Shown one piece after another: positions 13,111 to 22,973 of a DNA stretch of 64,000 nt. How positions within the stretch are numbered: position 1 is the stretch's first letter; every line of letters begins with the position of its first letter. The notes beneath the pieces are model-generated. The model made no database searches. It was not told where the DNA came from and saw only the letters and a list, made by a program, of their open reading frames with translations. Source of the stretch: Marsupella aquatica (taxonomy: Eukaryota; Marchantiophyta); the NCBI GenBank assembly GCA_973895155.1, contig OZ316896.1, positions 14,694,001 through 14,758,000 on the forward strand, read 5' to 3'. Both the position numbers and the translations under genes were made by a program.

Positions 13111-13249
13111 TGTCGTGCGCATACATATCGCTACACAACATACATCGCTTGTCACATACATCCAGACATAGTCACACTGCCACATCACAAACACAAGAGA
13201 ATGGAATACAAGTGGAACTCATGTCCACACATGTCCAAAACCCACAATC
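13111..13249 (-). repeat. Partial LTR (139 bases) abutting the internal region
   Basis: Holds only the plus-strand left 139 bases of the LTR, up to cccacaatc, then joins the purine tract region. The complementary part, the other 329 bases, is what survives as the 5' LTR at 20671-20999. Confidence 0.8.
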
Positions 13250-13265
13250 GCCCCCCTAGCTGGGA
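13250..13265 (-). other. Candidate polypurine tract
   Basis: Read on the minus strand this is a purine run AGGGGGG (in CAGCTAGGGGGGC) directly before LTR-related sequence. That is where the plus-strand primer of an LTR element is expected. Confidence 0.55.
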
Positions 13266-13421
13266 GTAAGGTCCCCTAACTCTAGCTAGCCATGAGTTCT
13301 ACAAGGTTGATATACACCTTTTTAGGTGTGAAGATCAGGAGGCCGGGTGCAAGTAAGCCCCATCGATCACCTACCTGCAATCCATATCTGCCAAGAGAAC
13401 ACAAATGATAACTAGTCGGCT

Positions 13422-13934
13422 TCACCGACACTGAGGACACAACCATGATCCACTAGGAATCACCTGCAATGGTGGTGTCAAACATGACATGTGCCATCCT
13501 CTAGAACACTTATCACAAATCAACATAGTAGCTGCTCCCTGAGCAGATCCACACAACATACATTTCAAGCCAGCACGAACATGTGCCAAGCTTGGATCTA
13601 CTGTACCATCAATGTTGGGAAGGTAACATGGTGCACAATTGCGCACATGATCCTTCCAAACCATACCATCGCGTCCCTCCAACATCAGGACACCAGAAGG
13701 CAATACTTCACGCACACGTAAGATTGTCCGCCCTGCGGTCACATCAAGTGTCGTGGGTGCTGTCTGTTGCAAATAAACATAATCACCAGGATGAAATCGT
13801 CGAATGCTTGCACGGTAACCTCCTCCACGAATAGTGGCATACCTCAAAGTATCACGATGTTGGGCAATGGCAAGGTTGTCAAAAGCCATGGGCATCACTC
13901 TCTGAACACACCTTGACCCAAACATCAGGATCAT
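13422..13934 (-). pseudogene. Integrase C-terminal region with PHD finger
   Basis: A 170-residue frame completing the integrase. The first about 20 residues overlap the preceding frame and are probably out-of-frame. The real protein resumes near DNLAIAQHRDTLRYATIRGG and continues into an SH3-like integrase tail (FHPGDYVYLQQ). It ends with a complete C4HC3 PHD finger at 13428-13562: Cys125, Cys128, Cys140, Cys143, His148, Cys151, Cys166 and Cys169, with Trp147 before the His and Trp164 before the last pair, then Arg and a stop. PHD fingers read histone H3 tails, often H3K4 methylation. Here the domain occupies the place where chromoviral integrases carry a chromodomain, so a role in target-site choice is inferred. 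Confidence 0.85.
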
Positions 13935-14484
13935 CCAAGTTCACAACTGGAGCAGCATCACGACGAATAGCTGCTGGCAAATCTGGCTCTCTACCATAGA
14001 GCAAAAAGTAGGGTGAGAAGGATGCAAGTGATGCTTGCCGACTGAAACGGTAGCCCATAGCTAACCAAGGTAGCTGGAGATCCCAATCTACCAGATGACC
14101 AACCTGCAAGCCATACTTACGCAATCCTCTCTTCACAGTTTGCACAACTCTCTCAGCTAATCCATCTGCCTCAGGATGATCACGAGAGGTAGTACGATGA
14201 TCAATCAGAGCTTGTTCACACAAACTCTCAAACTCTCCATGGAACTCAGTTCCCTGATCAGTCAACACCTCAGCTGGTGCTCCAAAATGACTGAGTACAC
14301 GATCCAAAAATGTAGCAGCAACTCCTCCACTGGCTTTATCTGGCAACGCTACTAGCTCAATCCACTTGGAGAAGTGCTCCACCATGACCAAAACATACCG
14401 ATTATGACGTTGGGTAAGAGGTAATGGACCAGCAAAATCCAAACTCCAACGATATCCCAAACCCATGATCGGCAACGGGTGCAA
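13879..14484 (-). pseudogene. Retroviral-type integrase catalytic core
   Basis: A 201-residue frame with the D,D,E core: WSLDFAGP (first Asp), LTDQGTEF (second Asp) and HPEADGLAERVVQTVKRGL (Glu), with the usual spacing. The stretch PYFLLYGREPDLP is typical of gypsy integrase. The frame changes near 14480 relative to the upstream zinc-binding part and near 13900 relative to the PHD part, so the integrase is split over three frames. Confidence 0.9.
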
Positions 14485-15014
14485 CTGGGGAGTGGGAGCA
14501 TTAATGATGCTCTCACTCTATCACATACCACACACTTAGCTATCAATTGCTGGACATGAGTGTGCATACCACGCCACCAATACTGTGTCTGCAGCAAGCT
14601 ATAAGTGCGCTTCACACCAAAGTGACCCAACTCCTCGTGCGCATGTCGCACCAAATGTACTCGTTGTGATGGTTTTGGTACCACCAACATCCTACCATCA
14701 TGCAGTACTCTCAAAAGATGGTTTCCCTCCCATCGAAACCTCTTGGCTCTCTGTAGAACCCTGTCACGTTCCTTGGCATCAACACTGCCAACAATAGAAC
14801 TACTGCGTAGATATTCCAACACTCTCACATCATTGTGAATATCTTGTTGTCCAGAAGTTACCTCACCAACATCCACATCTGAAGACTCATCATCCACTCC
14901 ATCCAATGAGGTAGAGTCCACTGTATGCTGGCACCCAACAAAGAAAGGCAGATGCATGCCATCCTGGCACCATCTCCTTATCTGACTCATCATGCCATCT
15001 AGCTCCAGTCTCAT
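14352..15014 (-). pseudogene. Integrase N-terminal zinc-binding (HHCC) region
   Basis: Contains HLVRHAHEELGHFGVKRTY and YWWRGM followed by CVVCDR, the HHCC module preceding the gypsy integrase core. Upstream of it is an acidic linker (DDESSDVDVGEVTSG). The useful part ends near 14510; beyond that the frame is a shadow of the catalytic core frame. Confidence 0.85.
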
Positions 15015-16479
15015 CTTGCTGACTGGTACATGGATTGCGGCTTAATCCATCTGCATCCAAGTTCACTTTTCTAGGCCTATGCACCACCTGGAAATCATAC
15101 TCCTGTAACAACAATGCCCATCGTGCAAGCTTCCCTGTAAGCTTGTCAGACTCCATTAACCACTTAAGAGGCTGATGATCAGTGATCAAGGTAAAGGGGT
15201 TACCAAACAAGTAGCAACGAAAGTGTGCAACAGCCCACACTGTTGCCAAACACTCTCCCTCATAAGAGCTATACTTAGCCTCTGCTGCATTGTTTGATCT
15301 ACTGGCATAAGCCACAACAAACTCATTCCCCTCATCATCCTTCTGAGTCAGCACTGCTCCAAGTCCTACTCCACTCCAATCAGTGTGTAGCTGAAATGAT
15401 CTGCCTGAAATGGGTCTTCTCAAAATAGGGGATGATGCCAACCTTTGCTTCAACTCCTGAAAGGCATGCTTTTGGTCATCACCCCAAGTCCATTCCTGAT
15501 CCAACTTAGTGAGTATGGTTAAAGGTTTAGCAAGCTGGCTAAATCCTTTAACATACCTCCTGTAGTAGCTCGCCAATCCCAAGAATGCACGAACTCTACT
15601 CACATCAGTAGGATGAGGAATCTGTGTAATGATCTCCACTTTAGTCTGCTGTACACCTAATCCCCCTGGGTATATAGTGTGGCCCAAATACTCAATCTGG
15701 TCTTGGAAGAACTTACACTTGCCAGGATGGAGCTTCAACCCATGTGCTCTCAATCTCTCCAACACAATCTGCAAGTGCTGCTGATGTTCTTCCATAGTAG
15801 AAGAATAGACCAAAATATCATCAATATAACATCTGACAAAATCCAAACCTGCAAGGATTCGATCCATGACTCTCTGGAACTCAGTTGGTGCATTCTTCAA
15901 CCCAAATGGTAAGAATAACCATTGATACAAACGATCTTTGCCATAAGAATCAATCCCCCAGAATGCTGTCTTGGACCTGGCAGCATGCCTAATTGGAAGC
16001 TGATGGTATCCTACCCTCAGATCCAATGAACTGAAAATCTTTGCATGCCCCACAGCATCAAAGATCTCCTCAGGTGTGGGCATGGCATATCGATCAGATT
16101 TTGTCTGGCGATTAATATGTCTGTAATCACCACACATGCGTCTATCTGTGTAATTGCCATGCACATCCTTCTTGGCTGGCATCACTGTGGCAGATGCATA
16201 CTCCCCATATGAAATCTCCACCAATCCAGTCTCCAACAAATCTTGAGTTCTGCTTTGAATCAGAGCTCTCTCCATGTCACTATAACGGTATGGTCTACGA
16301 AAGATTGGCGCATCACTAGCCAATTCAATCTGAATACCAGGGCCCTTCAATGTCCCCAAATCCTTCATGCTGAATGCAAAAAAATTCCAATAACTCTTCA
16401 GGAACAGCAGCCAATCCAGTGCTAATCCCACCAAAAAGATCCAACAAACAAATACCCTCTGGTGGATATTGCCAAGCAA
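14950..16479 (-). pseudogene. Reverse transcriptase and RNase H (gypsy pol)
   Basis: A long open frame. The RT part runs from about residue 28 of the frame, with PIFRRPYRYSDMERALIQ, CGDYRHINRQT, the catalytic CYIDDILVYS at residues 218-221, and LGLASYYRRYVKGFS after it. RNase H follows at about residues 363-482: HTDWSG (Asp 367), YEGECLA (Glu), LITDHQPLKW (Asp 434) and VNLDADGLSR. The first 25 or so residues belong to a different reading frame of the upstream pol region. The frame breaks again near 14950-15000 before the integrase zinc-binding part. Confidence 0.93.
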
Positions 16480-16633
16480 TAGGAGTGGTATCCAATGGTG
16501 AAAGAGTCACAGGTCCATCTGCAAGAGACTGCTCTGCTCCTGACTGTGGTGTAAAAGCATGACGCCATGCATCATGTACCAATCGTGCTGCTGCCTGTGG
16601 CAAGGCCTGTGCAGTGCCCCACACTGGTGGCAC
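16325..16633 (-). pseudogene. Pol linker ending in a C5-methyltransferase motif I-like sequence
   Basis: In the same frame as gag and protease but separated from the protease frame by a TAA at 16652-16654. The protein contains a tryptophan-rich linker and then ICLLDLFGGISTGLAAV at 16403-16453. This resembles the AdoMet-binding motif I (DLFxGxG) of C5-cytosine methyltransferases. The rest of such an enzyme (Pro-Cys loop, ENV, target recognition domain) is not found; within about 20 residues the sequence merges into the RT region in another frame. It is best read as a remnant left after an internal deletion, but chance similarity is possible because the motif is short. Confidence 0.5.
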
Positions 16634-16651
16634 AACACTGCCAACAGGTAA

Positions 16652-17992
16652 TTATCGCATGATGTGCTCCTCATGAGACTCCTCCAATGGTGGAACATCG
16701 GCTGCATGCGCATTACCCTCAATCAAATCATTAGGTCCAGCAATTACACCACTCAATGCTGCCAAAGACAATGGTGTGGATTTAGGGCCTCCCACAGGTC
16801 CACTAAATCTCACTGGCAATTTGCTCAATCGAGCATCTCTTGACTGCCAATCAGGTCTATATGACACCGATTCCTCCCAAAAATCAAGAATAAATCCCAT
16901 GGGGTAGAGCACTGTACATCCTACCAACACATCATATGACTCTGCCTTAGTCAGAATAGCTCGCGCCTGTATGTGTAAGCTATCTGTGGTATGACCTTCC
17001 TGAATCCTCAAATCAAGTGGTCTCCTGGTAATATGCTGTGTAGGTGTAGGTCCCCCCAATGAAGTCTGAATGGGAAAGGGACAATCCTCCAAATCCTCTG
17101 GATGCAATCCCAATTCACGTATGACAGACTTCCCCAACATCAAGGGCTGAGCACCGGTATCCAGTAACACCCTCTCTGGCTGGTATACTGCTCCAGAAGG
17201 CCCAACTAATCGAAAGATACCACTCCGATTATCCAATGATACAACACTAGGTTTAAACCTAGTCCTCTCAAATGCAGGGCGTGCTGGTAAATCCACCAAC
17301 CTCGTTGCTGTTGCATGCCATGTCTCACTAGTAGCAGTAGGTGGCATGGTCTTCACTGCATCAACACTGCAAGTTTCTTCTGCATGGGAAGAAACCACTG
17401 GAGTGTCCTCACAGAGTATAGCTGCCAATCTGAACACTTCTGCAGGACCAACTCCCAAGTTCAGCATGTCTGTCGCTGAAAATAATGGGGTGCATACTAT
17501 GGCAGTAGCCACCCCCAGCAGGGTACCTGTCATCCCTACTGTATCACTACCGGATTCTGCCAACTTACCCACGCCAGGGTTTGTCCGAACCGGGTTCATA
17601 GAGGCAGTCTGAACTATCTCTGACAATGTAAAAGACTGAGGAAGCTCTGTCTGCCGACGTGCATCCCCCCTCTGTGGATCTAGCTCCACTACTGCTCCTC
17701 GGGGCTCAAGAGCTTTGGCTGCCCCACGTGTCAAAGCTGCTGATGCATCAATATGTGCAGTGCCACACATGAATTCCATGGTGGCAAGATCTCCATCAGC
17801 TCCATAAGATGTGGAAGGACCATGGGATGTGGAAGGTCCATAGGATGTAGATGCCCCATCACCAGAAGTAGGTCTCACCTGGGAACTAGCCATAGCAGCT
17901 AGTTGTTGCTCCAATTGAGCAATCTTAGCATCCTTTGGATCTATGGTTACAGCAGGGGCAGCGTCACCTCCCTGTCTCCCTGCATGTGGCAT
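16652..17992 (-). pseudogene. Aspartic protease region of gag-pol
   Basis: A 446-residue frame. It starts with a coiled-coil-like linker (DAKIAQLEQQLAAM), followed by low-complexity Ser/Gly repeats (STSYGPSTSHGPSTSYG). The protease has the catalytic VLLDTGAQPLMLG and the second strand SYDVLVGCTVLYPMGFILDF. It lies in the same frame as gag, separated by the TGA at 18053-18055. The intervening codons encode a Gly/Arg-rich stretch, so the coding sequence is continuous apart from the stop. Confidence 0.85.
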
Positions 17993-18052
17993 GCCACGAC
18001 CACGTCCACCACCTCTACCTCCTCCTCCTCTTCCCTGATCATGTGTACGGGA

Positions 18053-19309
18053 TCATCCCCTCCGTAACTCAGGGTGGAGTGAGAAACACCTATCCTTGGT
18101 GTGTCCAGGAGCTCCACAATGATCACACTGTCGCTGATCAGGTGCTGATGCTCCCCCTGATCCTCTATGATCTGGGCAATATCTCTGTGCATGATCCCCA
18201 CCACAGGTCCAACATCCTGACTGTTGTCCAGCATAAGAGGGCACAGGTCTCTGGCTGGTAGACTCTCGTGCAGTAGGCTTCTCCCTCTGGCTCTTCCGTG
18301 CAGTAGGCTGTGGTGTAGATGTAGATGCAGCCTTTGGTGCTTCCTTGGCAAATCCGGAAGTCACCACCTTCTCATTCACCATATTGAGCTCAATACGCTC
18401 AAAAAGGGTGAAAACAACTGCTAATGTGGGATCTGCATCCCTAAGCAGAGTGACATCTCTCACTCTGCGTCGCAATTCTCTGTCCAGAATTGCATACCAA
18501 AACTGGACTGCTTGAGCCTCTGTCACTCCCTTGGTGACAGTGATCAATCTGCGCATACGAGTGTATGCCTCACGTAGACTCTCTCCAGTCTTGCGCTGAA
18601 ACTCCTGGAGACCCTTCAACTTATCAGTTCTCACACCCTGATAGTTCTGCTTCAGGACCTCAAAGAATTCCACCACAGGATTAAATGCTGGCGCAACTCC
18701 AGTTCCTGTCACAATCACACCGGCAGGAGTAGCGGTGGATGCTGCTGGAGTGCTGCTGGTGGATGGTGTGCCACTATGGCTAGTGCTGCTAGAAGAAGCA
18801 GCAGCTGTGGCAATGGGTTGGGCAGCCGCACTAGTGCCATAGGTGATGGACACGTAATTAGGCGACCAATGTTGCCTCCATGCCTCAATCTCAACTAAAT
18901 GAGCCTTCCAAAACTCATGGTAGTCATCCATGGGTGGCCCCTCCAAATGCTGAAATAATCCCTTCCATGCCATGAAAGGGGTAAACAATGTGGCGTTACG
19001 CAATGTCTGCATATCGCACCACGTATCAAACTCCTGGATGAAGTCATCCAGATCAATCGTGCCAACTGCACCAGAGTATCGTCGTGGGCCCTTTGTAGCC
19101 CCGTACATCTCATCCATATCCCACAACAAAGGTGCAACCACCTGATGATGAGGAGAACTGGTCACTGAGTCCTCATCAGAATCACTATCTGAAGCTGCAT
19201 TGCTGACTGCTACTAATGCCGCTGGCCAAAATTGTGCCCCACTCCGAGTGAAACCGGTCCATCGTCCACCGGGTAATCCAGCAGCACCAAAAGAATCCGT
19301 GGTGACCAA
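18053..19309 (-). CDS. Gag polyprotein of the gypsy element
   Basis: 418-residue capsid/nucleocapsid protein, intact as read. It has an acidic N-terminal stretch (SDSDSDEDSVTSSP), a capsid-like helical region including LQEFQRKTGESLREAYTRMRR, basic low-complexity sequence, and two zinc knuckles. The first is CWTCGGDHAQRYC at about residue 366 (C-x2-C-x3-H-x4-C, one residue shorter than usual). The second is CDHCGAPGHTKDRC at about 395 (canonical CCHC). It ends at a TGA at 18053-18055, with protease in the same frame beyond it. Either stop-codon readthrough or a disabling mutation would explain this. Confidence 0.88.
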   Translation of the reverse strand: MVTTDSFGAAGLPGGRWTGFTRSGAQFWPAALVAVSNAASDSDSDEDSVTSSPHHQVVAPLLWDMDEMYGATKGPRRYSGAVGTIDLDDFIQEFDTWCDMQTLRNATLFTPFMAWKGLFQHLEGPPMDDYHEFWKAHLVEIEAWRQHWSPNYVSITYGTSAAAQPIATAAASSSSTSHSGTPSTSSTPAASTATPAGVIVTGTGVAPAFNPVVEFFEVLKQNYQGVRTDKLKGLQEFQRKTGESLREAYTRMRRLITVTKGVTEAQAVQFWYAILDRELRRRVRDVTLLRDADPTLAVVFTLFERIELNMVNEKVVTSGFAKEAPKAASTSTPQPTARKSQREKPTARESTSQRPVPSYAGQQSGCWTCGGDHAQRYCPDHRGSGGASAPDQRQCDHCGAPGHTKDRCFSLHPELRRG

Positions 19310-19843
19310 CCCTAACCTAATCTATGTGTCTAGGGCAATCTATCCTTGTCAACACCACAAGCACTCACCATGGTGTGTTGGGCATCACTCCAACATCTCC
19401 AAGAGAGAAATACACAGCACACTAGAATGTCCAGTTGCAAACCCGGATCACTCCTATGGAATCAAATGCCCACACCAAACTAACATGGCGCATAAACAGG
19501 AAACATGTGTGAAGAGGATCCAGAAACAAGAATGGATACCATTCAACTCTCCACACAAAAGCAAATGCAAATCAATATGACAATGTGCATAAGGTTCAAG
19601 GAAGAGCCTTCATAATAGGCTTCACAATGGCACTCCAATGTTGTAGATGAGAACCAAGGCAACATTGGTTCAATCTGTGAGTCTAGATGGACTCAGAAGT
19701 ATCAAAAACCCTAAAACAGCCTCTGATTTGGCCTAGAATAGGTCTCTAAACAATCCGGGAAGCGTATAAAGCCCCCTGGCGCTTGAATCTAAACAACAAG
19801 TTGTCAAAGCTTGTGTGTACAGAAGGTGGGATGAGAATTTGCT

Positions 19844-20071
19844 AGTTAAGCGCTCGCGGCCGAGAATAGCCCCGGGATGGGTGACCTCCTTGCGCTCGAC
19901 CTCGTGCCTCCCCTCGTGCTCACGGCCCGGAATAGCCCCGGGATGGGTGACCTCAACCTCGCGCCTGCCTGCGCTCGCGATGGATGACTTCGCGCTCGTG
20001 GTTGGGAGCACTTTCGGGATGGGTGACCTCACGCGTCGCCTCGCGCGAGCACTTTCAGGATGGGTGACCTC
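19844..20071 (+). promoter_or_regulatory. 5S rRNA-like internal promoter boxes, box C core in five copies
   Basis: The plus strand reads AGTTAAGCGCTC (19844-19855, like 5S box A), then GGCCGAGAATAG (like the intermediate element), then GGGATGGGTGACCTCC (19874-19889, box C of 5S rRNA genes). These are in 5S order, though the spacing is only roughly that of a 5S gene. The core GGGATGGGTGACCTC recurs at 19940-19954 and 20016-20030, with variants at 19979-19991 (GATGGATGACTTC) and 20057-20071 (AGGATGGGTGACCTCG). The 5' third of a 5S gene and its 3' end are absent, so this is not a 5S gene. It lies in the leader of the retrotransposon, antisense to gag-pol. Whether TFIIIA or Pol III uses it is unknown. 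Confidence 0.7.
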
Positions 20072-20310
20072 GTGCGCCTCACACCTGACCCCAAAAATGA
20101 CTACTTCCTTCACGAAAAGCTCCCGAAAACTATCGATTTCCTTCATGAAAAACGCAATCCTTCCACAGAATTGGCAGCAGCTTGATTCAACACCTTTGAC
20201 CCTCGTTTCTTTCACTGAAATGATGATACCGTCGCACGGGGCATTGGCAGCTCTTTTTCTTCAGGAAAAGAGCCGTCGCTTCACCTGCGCCTTGCCAACA
20301 TCGTCCAACA

Positions 20311-20401
20311 ATAGCCGACAATCAGATCTGAAGCCCCACGGTAGCCGACAATCAGATCTGAAGCCTCACAGTAGCCGGCAATCGGATCTGAAGCCTCACG
20401 G
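20311..20401 (+). repeat. Minisatellite, 30-base unit, three copies
   Basis: The unit gtagccgacaatcagatctg followed by aagcctcacg is repeated three times with single-base changes inside the retrotransposon leader. Confidence 0.85.
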
Positions 20402-20670
20402 ATCGACTTCCATTGTCCAACATCTACTCAACATTTGCTTTCCTCCACGAATCATCAATCGATCTCCAACTCAAAACCTATCACCAATCACAGATCTGTA
20501 CATTGATCGGGAAGCAGGCCGATCGGACAACAACGATACAGGTCAAGATACCAACGATCTGTTCGATAACAACACACGGTCCGAGATACCACGAACCGTC
20601 GACAACTCAATCAATCAAACTTCTGTCCGCACAGTCCGTACAACAGATTTCGAATGTGATCTTTCAATGT

Positions 20671-20999
20671 AATCACCATACTTTCGGCACAACGATCCCG
20701 GTCAATAATACCCCATCGATCCCGCACCGATCCGATCACACACGTATGTCAAGCCAACGCACCTTGCACTACTCAAGGAATCCACGTTACACAAGCGGAG
20801 CTCACAGCCACCATAGCCACACTCAAGCTCCTCTCTCTCCAAGGCTCAACATTGAAAGATGACCTTTCAATGCCTCATATGTGAGAAGTACCCTCTCACA
20901 CAAACCTGACGGAACCTTATCGGCTTCAATAGCACTCATACCAAACGTACATACTCTAATAGCACGATATACTACTACACTACTCATAATGGTGTGACA
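20671..20999 (-). repeat. 5' LTR fragment (329 of 468 bases)
   Basis: Matches 12781-13108 with about four base differences and ends in GTGTGACA, followed by ACAT. The 139 bases that should adjoin the primer-binding site are missing, so this LTR is truncated on its inner side. Confidence 0.85.
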
Positions 21000-21660
21000 A
21001 CATTGACAATGACATGTCCATGAACATCCAACAAATCAGTAGTTGACACAAGGATACATGGTTCACCTGACATGAGGTTACGTCCATGGAAACACACACA
21101 AACTTCTGCACTCTAGGCCTGTTGGTTGTTGAGCATAGACGACACTCGTAACGATAAGCACATGACACATCCAACGTGCAACTAGCCGACACAAGGTTCA
21201 CCTCCTCGAGGCTACGTCCACGGGAACACACAAGAGAGCTTTACTGAACTCTAAGCCCGTCGGCCATACCAAGTCTCCACAGTGTAAGCTCTCCTCATCT
21301 CTCAAGTGGCTCCATAACAATGAGCCTAAGTTCCACTTATCCAAGCAAACACCGCTTGGCATATAGTGTGCATCCTAGTTAACCTAACCACGTCTCCGAC
21401 TACGGTTAGTCTAACTACGGTTACATGTTCTAACCTTAGACCTTGAGTAAATACCTAACATTGGTCATACTAATTCTCCGCAACACAAGCTCTCCCGATA
21501 TATCTCTCAACTGGCTTCGTAACTAACGAGCAAATGCTCGCTTGTGTATATAGTGTGCAACATGACTAACCTAACCAAGTGTGCAACTAAGGTTAGGCTA
21601 ACTATGGTTGCAGTCCTAATTCTAGAGCTGGTCAAATGCAAGCTTGCATAGAGGGGTACT
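21000..21660. repeat. Diverged direct repeats of an unidentified dispersed element
   Basis: Two diverged copies of a block with gacacaagg, ggttcacct, ggttacgtccatgg, aacacacac and actctaggcc (about 21055-21130 and 21185-21255). They are followed by two copies of a block with catatagtgtgcatcc, taacctaacca and ggttagtctaacta (about 21330-21430 and 21545-21620). The same word set recurs at about 50810-51170. Probably remains of a retroelement without coding capacity. Confidence 0.5.
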
Positions 21661-22950
21661 GAAACGTCTCCCATTTTCTCCACCAAAAAAGTCTACCCCT
21701 TGTCAATGTTCCAAGAATATTCCAAAATGGAACATGGAATTGCCAAGTTTGTTTGGATAAGATTGAAAGGTTAGATGTTGCATGCCAAAACTTTGGAAGT
21801 GTGCACAACATTGTTGGAAGTCCCCCAACCTTTGTCCAATCTTTTTGGGAGCGTGTTCAACCAAATATTAATGACATTTTCAGTATGTTTCCTTTTTCTT
21901 CTAAGTAGTTGTCTTTAGTTCTTCGTGCCTCCTTTGGTATCCCTCAATCTGGCACTTGATCATCTAAGAGTAGAATGATGTTTGACAATCTCCCCATTGA
22001 CTCTCGTATAGGGAATGGTAATATTTTTACCTATATGATTCTTCAACGGGAAGTTTTGGATAAAACCAAACACAATTTCTCCTCTCTAAATTAAAGCAAC
22101 GGTAGCCTAAAACATAAAAATGAGCAAGATCATAAATCAGTAATTACAACAAATGTTAAGAAAACCCTACTTGTGAAAAAATTGCAAAACCTACAATATG
22201 TCATTGTGTCTTGAAAAACTCTCTAGATGAATCACAACTAGATTGAGTTTACCATCTATCTTGATTAGCTCAACAAAATTATGACATAAGTTGTCTAATA
22301 TAATGGTACCTAACGTCAATTTACTTCACTCTATTTTTCATCACCTGGGTCACAGCAAAATGGAGAGAATTACGGAGCCATTTGAGAGATAGGAAGAGTT
22401 TGCGTTACGAAGACTTGATATGGATTGGTCCACCGGCCTAACGTGCAATAAAGCTCTTGTGTGTTCCTATGACCATAGTCTATCTAAGATGAACCACATA
22501 TTTTGTGTGTTGACTACTTCTTGGTTGGATGTTCATGAGCATATGTTATCTTTGCTCGATAGACCTTAGGTCTAACTCCATGGTATAATTATGTTGTAAA
22601 CATAAACATCAAAATGAACAGATGTGTGACTTTTTCATGCCTAGTCTAACATTGTTCTTTAGACAGTCTTACTAATAAAGCGCAACAGAAACCTATTGTT
22701 GAGGGATACTTTCTAGAGTGAAGACTCTAGACCCGGACTCTGACCAAAAGTGCATCCTGAAAACACAGGGATGGAGCAAAGGTAATTATAAATGAGAACA
22801 TATTAGTGGCTGATGGGAGCAAAGATAGTTATAAATTAGAACATCTTTAATGAGAATATAATTAATATTTATATTTAGTGACAGTGTAATGTAATTAAAA
22901 GTTGCAAAGAGAAAGTAGAATTTGAACGAGGCGTTCAAGTTTCAGTGAAC
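21661..22950. other. AT-rich non-coding DNA
   Basis: No open frame with a recognisable motif. Scattered short stop-interrupted stretches may be decayed transposon sequence. A piece like the 4791 inverted repeat is present near 22718. Confidence 0.35.
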
Positions 22951-22951
22951 T

Positions 22952-22973
22952 ACAGTAGTAGTAGTAGTAGTAG
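22952..22973 (+). repeat. AGT trinucleotide microsatellite
   Basis: About seven AGT units, about 230 bases upstream of the preferred nCBP start codon and probably in its 5' UTR or promoter. Confidence 0.9.

Larger units (their letters stand above)
19310..20670 (-). other. Untranslated leader of the retrotransposon
   Basis: A 1.36 kb region between gag and the 5' LTR fragment. It has no motif of a retroelement protein on the sense strand. It contains the antisense 5S-like box cluster (19844-20071) and a three-copy 30-base minisatellite (20311-20401). A plus-strand open frame at 19815-20672 runs through these repeats and is considered a by-product of the repeat structure. Confidence 0.6.
12171..20999 (-). 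mobile_element. Ty3/gypsy LTR retrotransposon with PHD-finger integrase, rearranged LTRs
   Basis: An 8.8 kb element transcribed on the minus strand. Order along the element is 5' LTR fragment (20671-20999), leader, gag, protease, methyltransferase-like motif, reverse transcriptase, RNase H, integrase, PHD finger, polypurine tract, and a stack of LTR copies at the 3' end. RT before integrase shows Ty3/gypsy order. The outer ends are TGTC and GACA, flanked by ACAT on both sides. LTR copies differ at only about 1% of positions by eye, which suggests a young insertion. The coding part is broken by two in-frame stops and at least four frame changes, so no intact polyprotein is encoded as read. No primer-binding site complementary to a tRNA was found beside the truncated 5' LTR. 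Confidence 0.92.

Noticed and set aside
19844-19915. A genuine 5S rRNA gene
   Set aside because: Only the box A to box C part is recognisable; the 5' and 3' strands of helix I and the terminator are absent.
19815-20672. 285-residue open frame on the plus strand with repeated APGWVTS-like words
   Set aside because: It lies in the antisense leader of the retrotransposon and its repeats are the translated 5S-like box C cores and the 30-base minisatellite. No protein family features.
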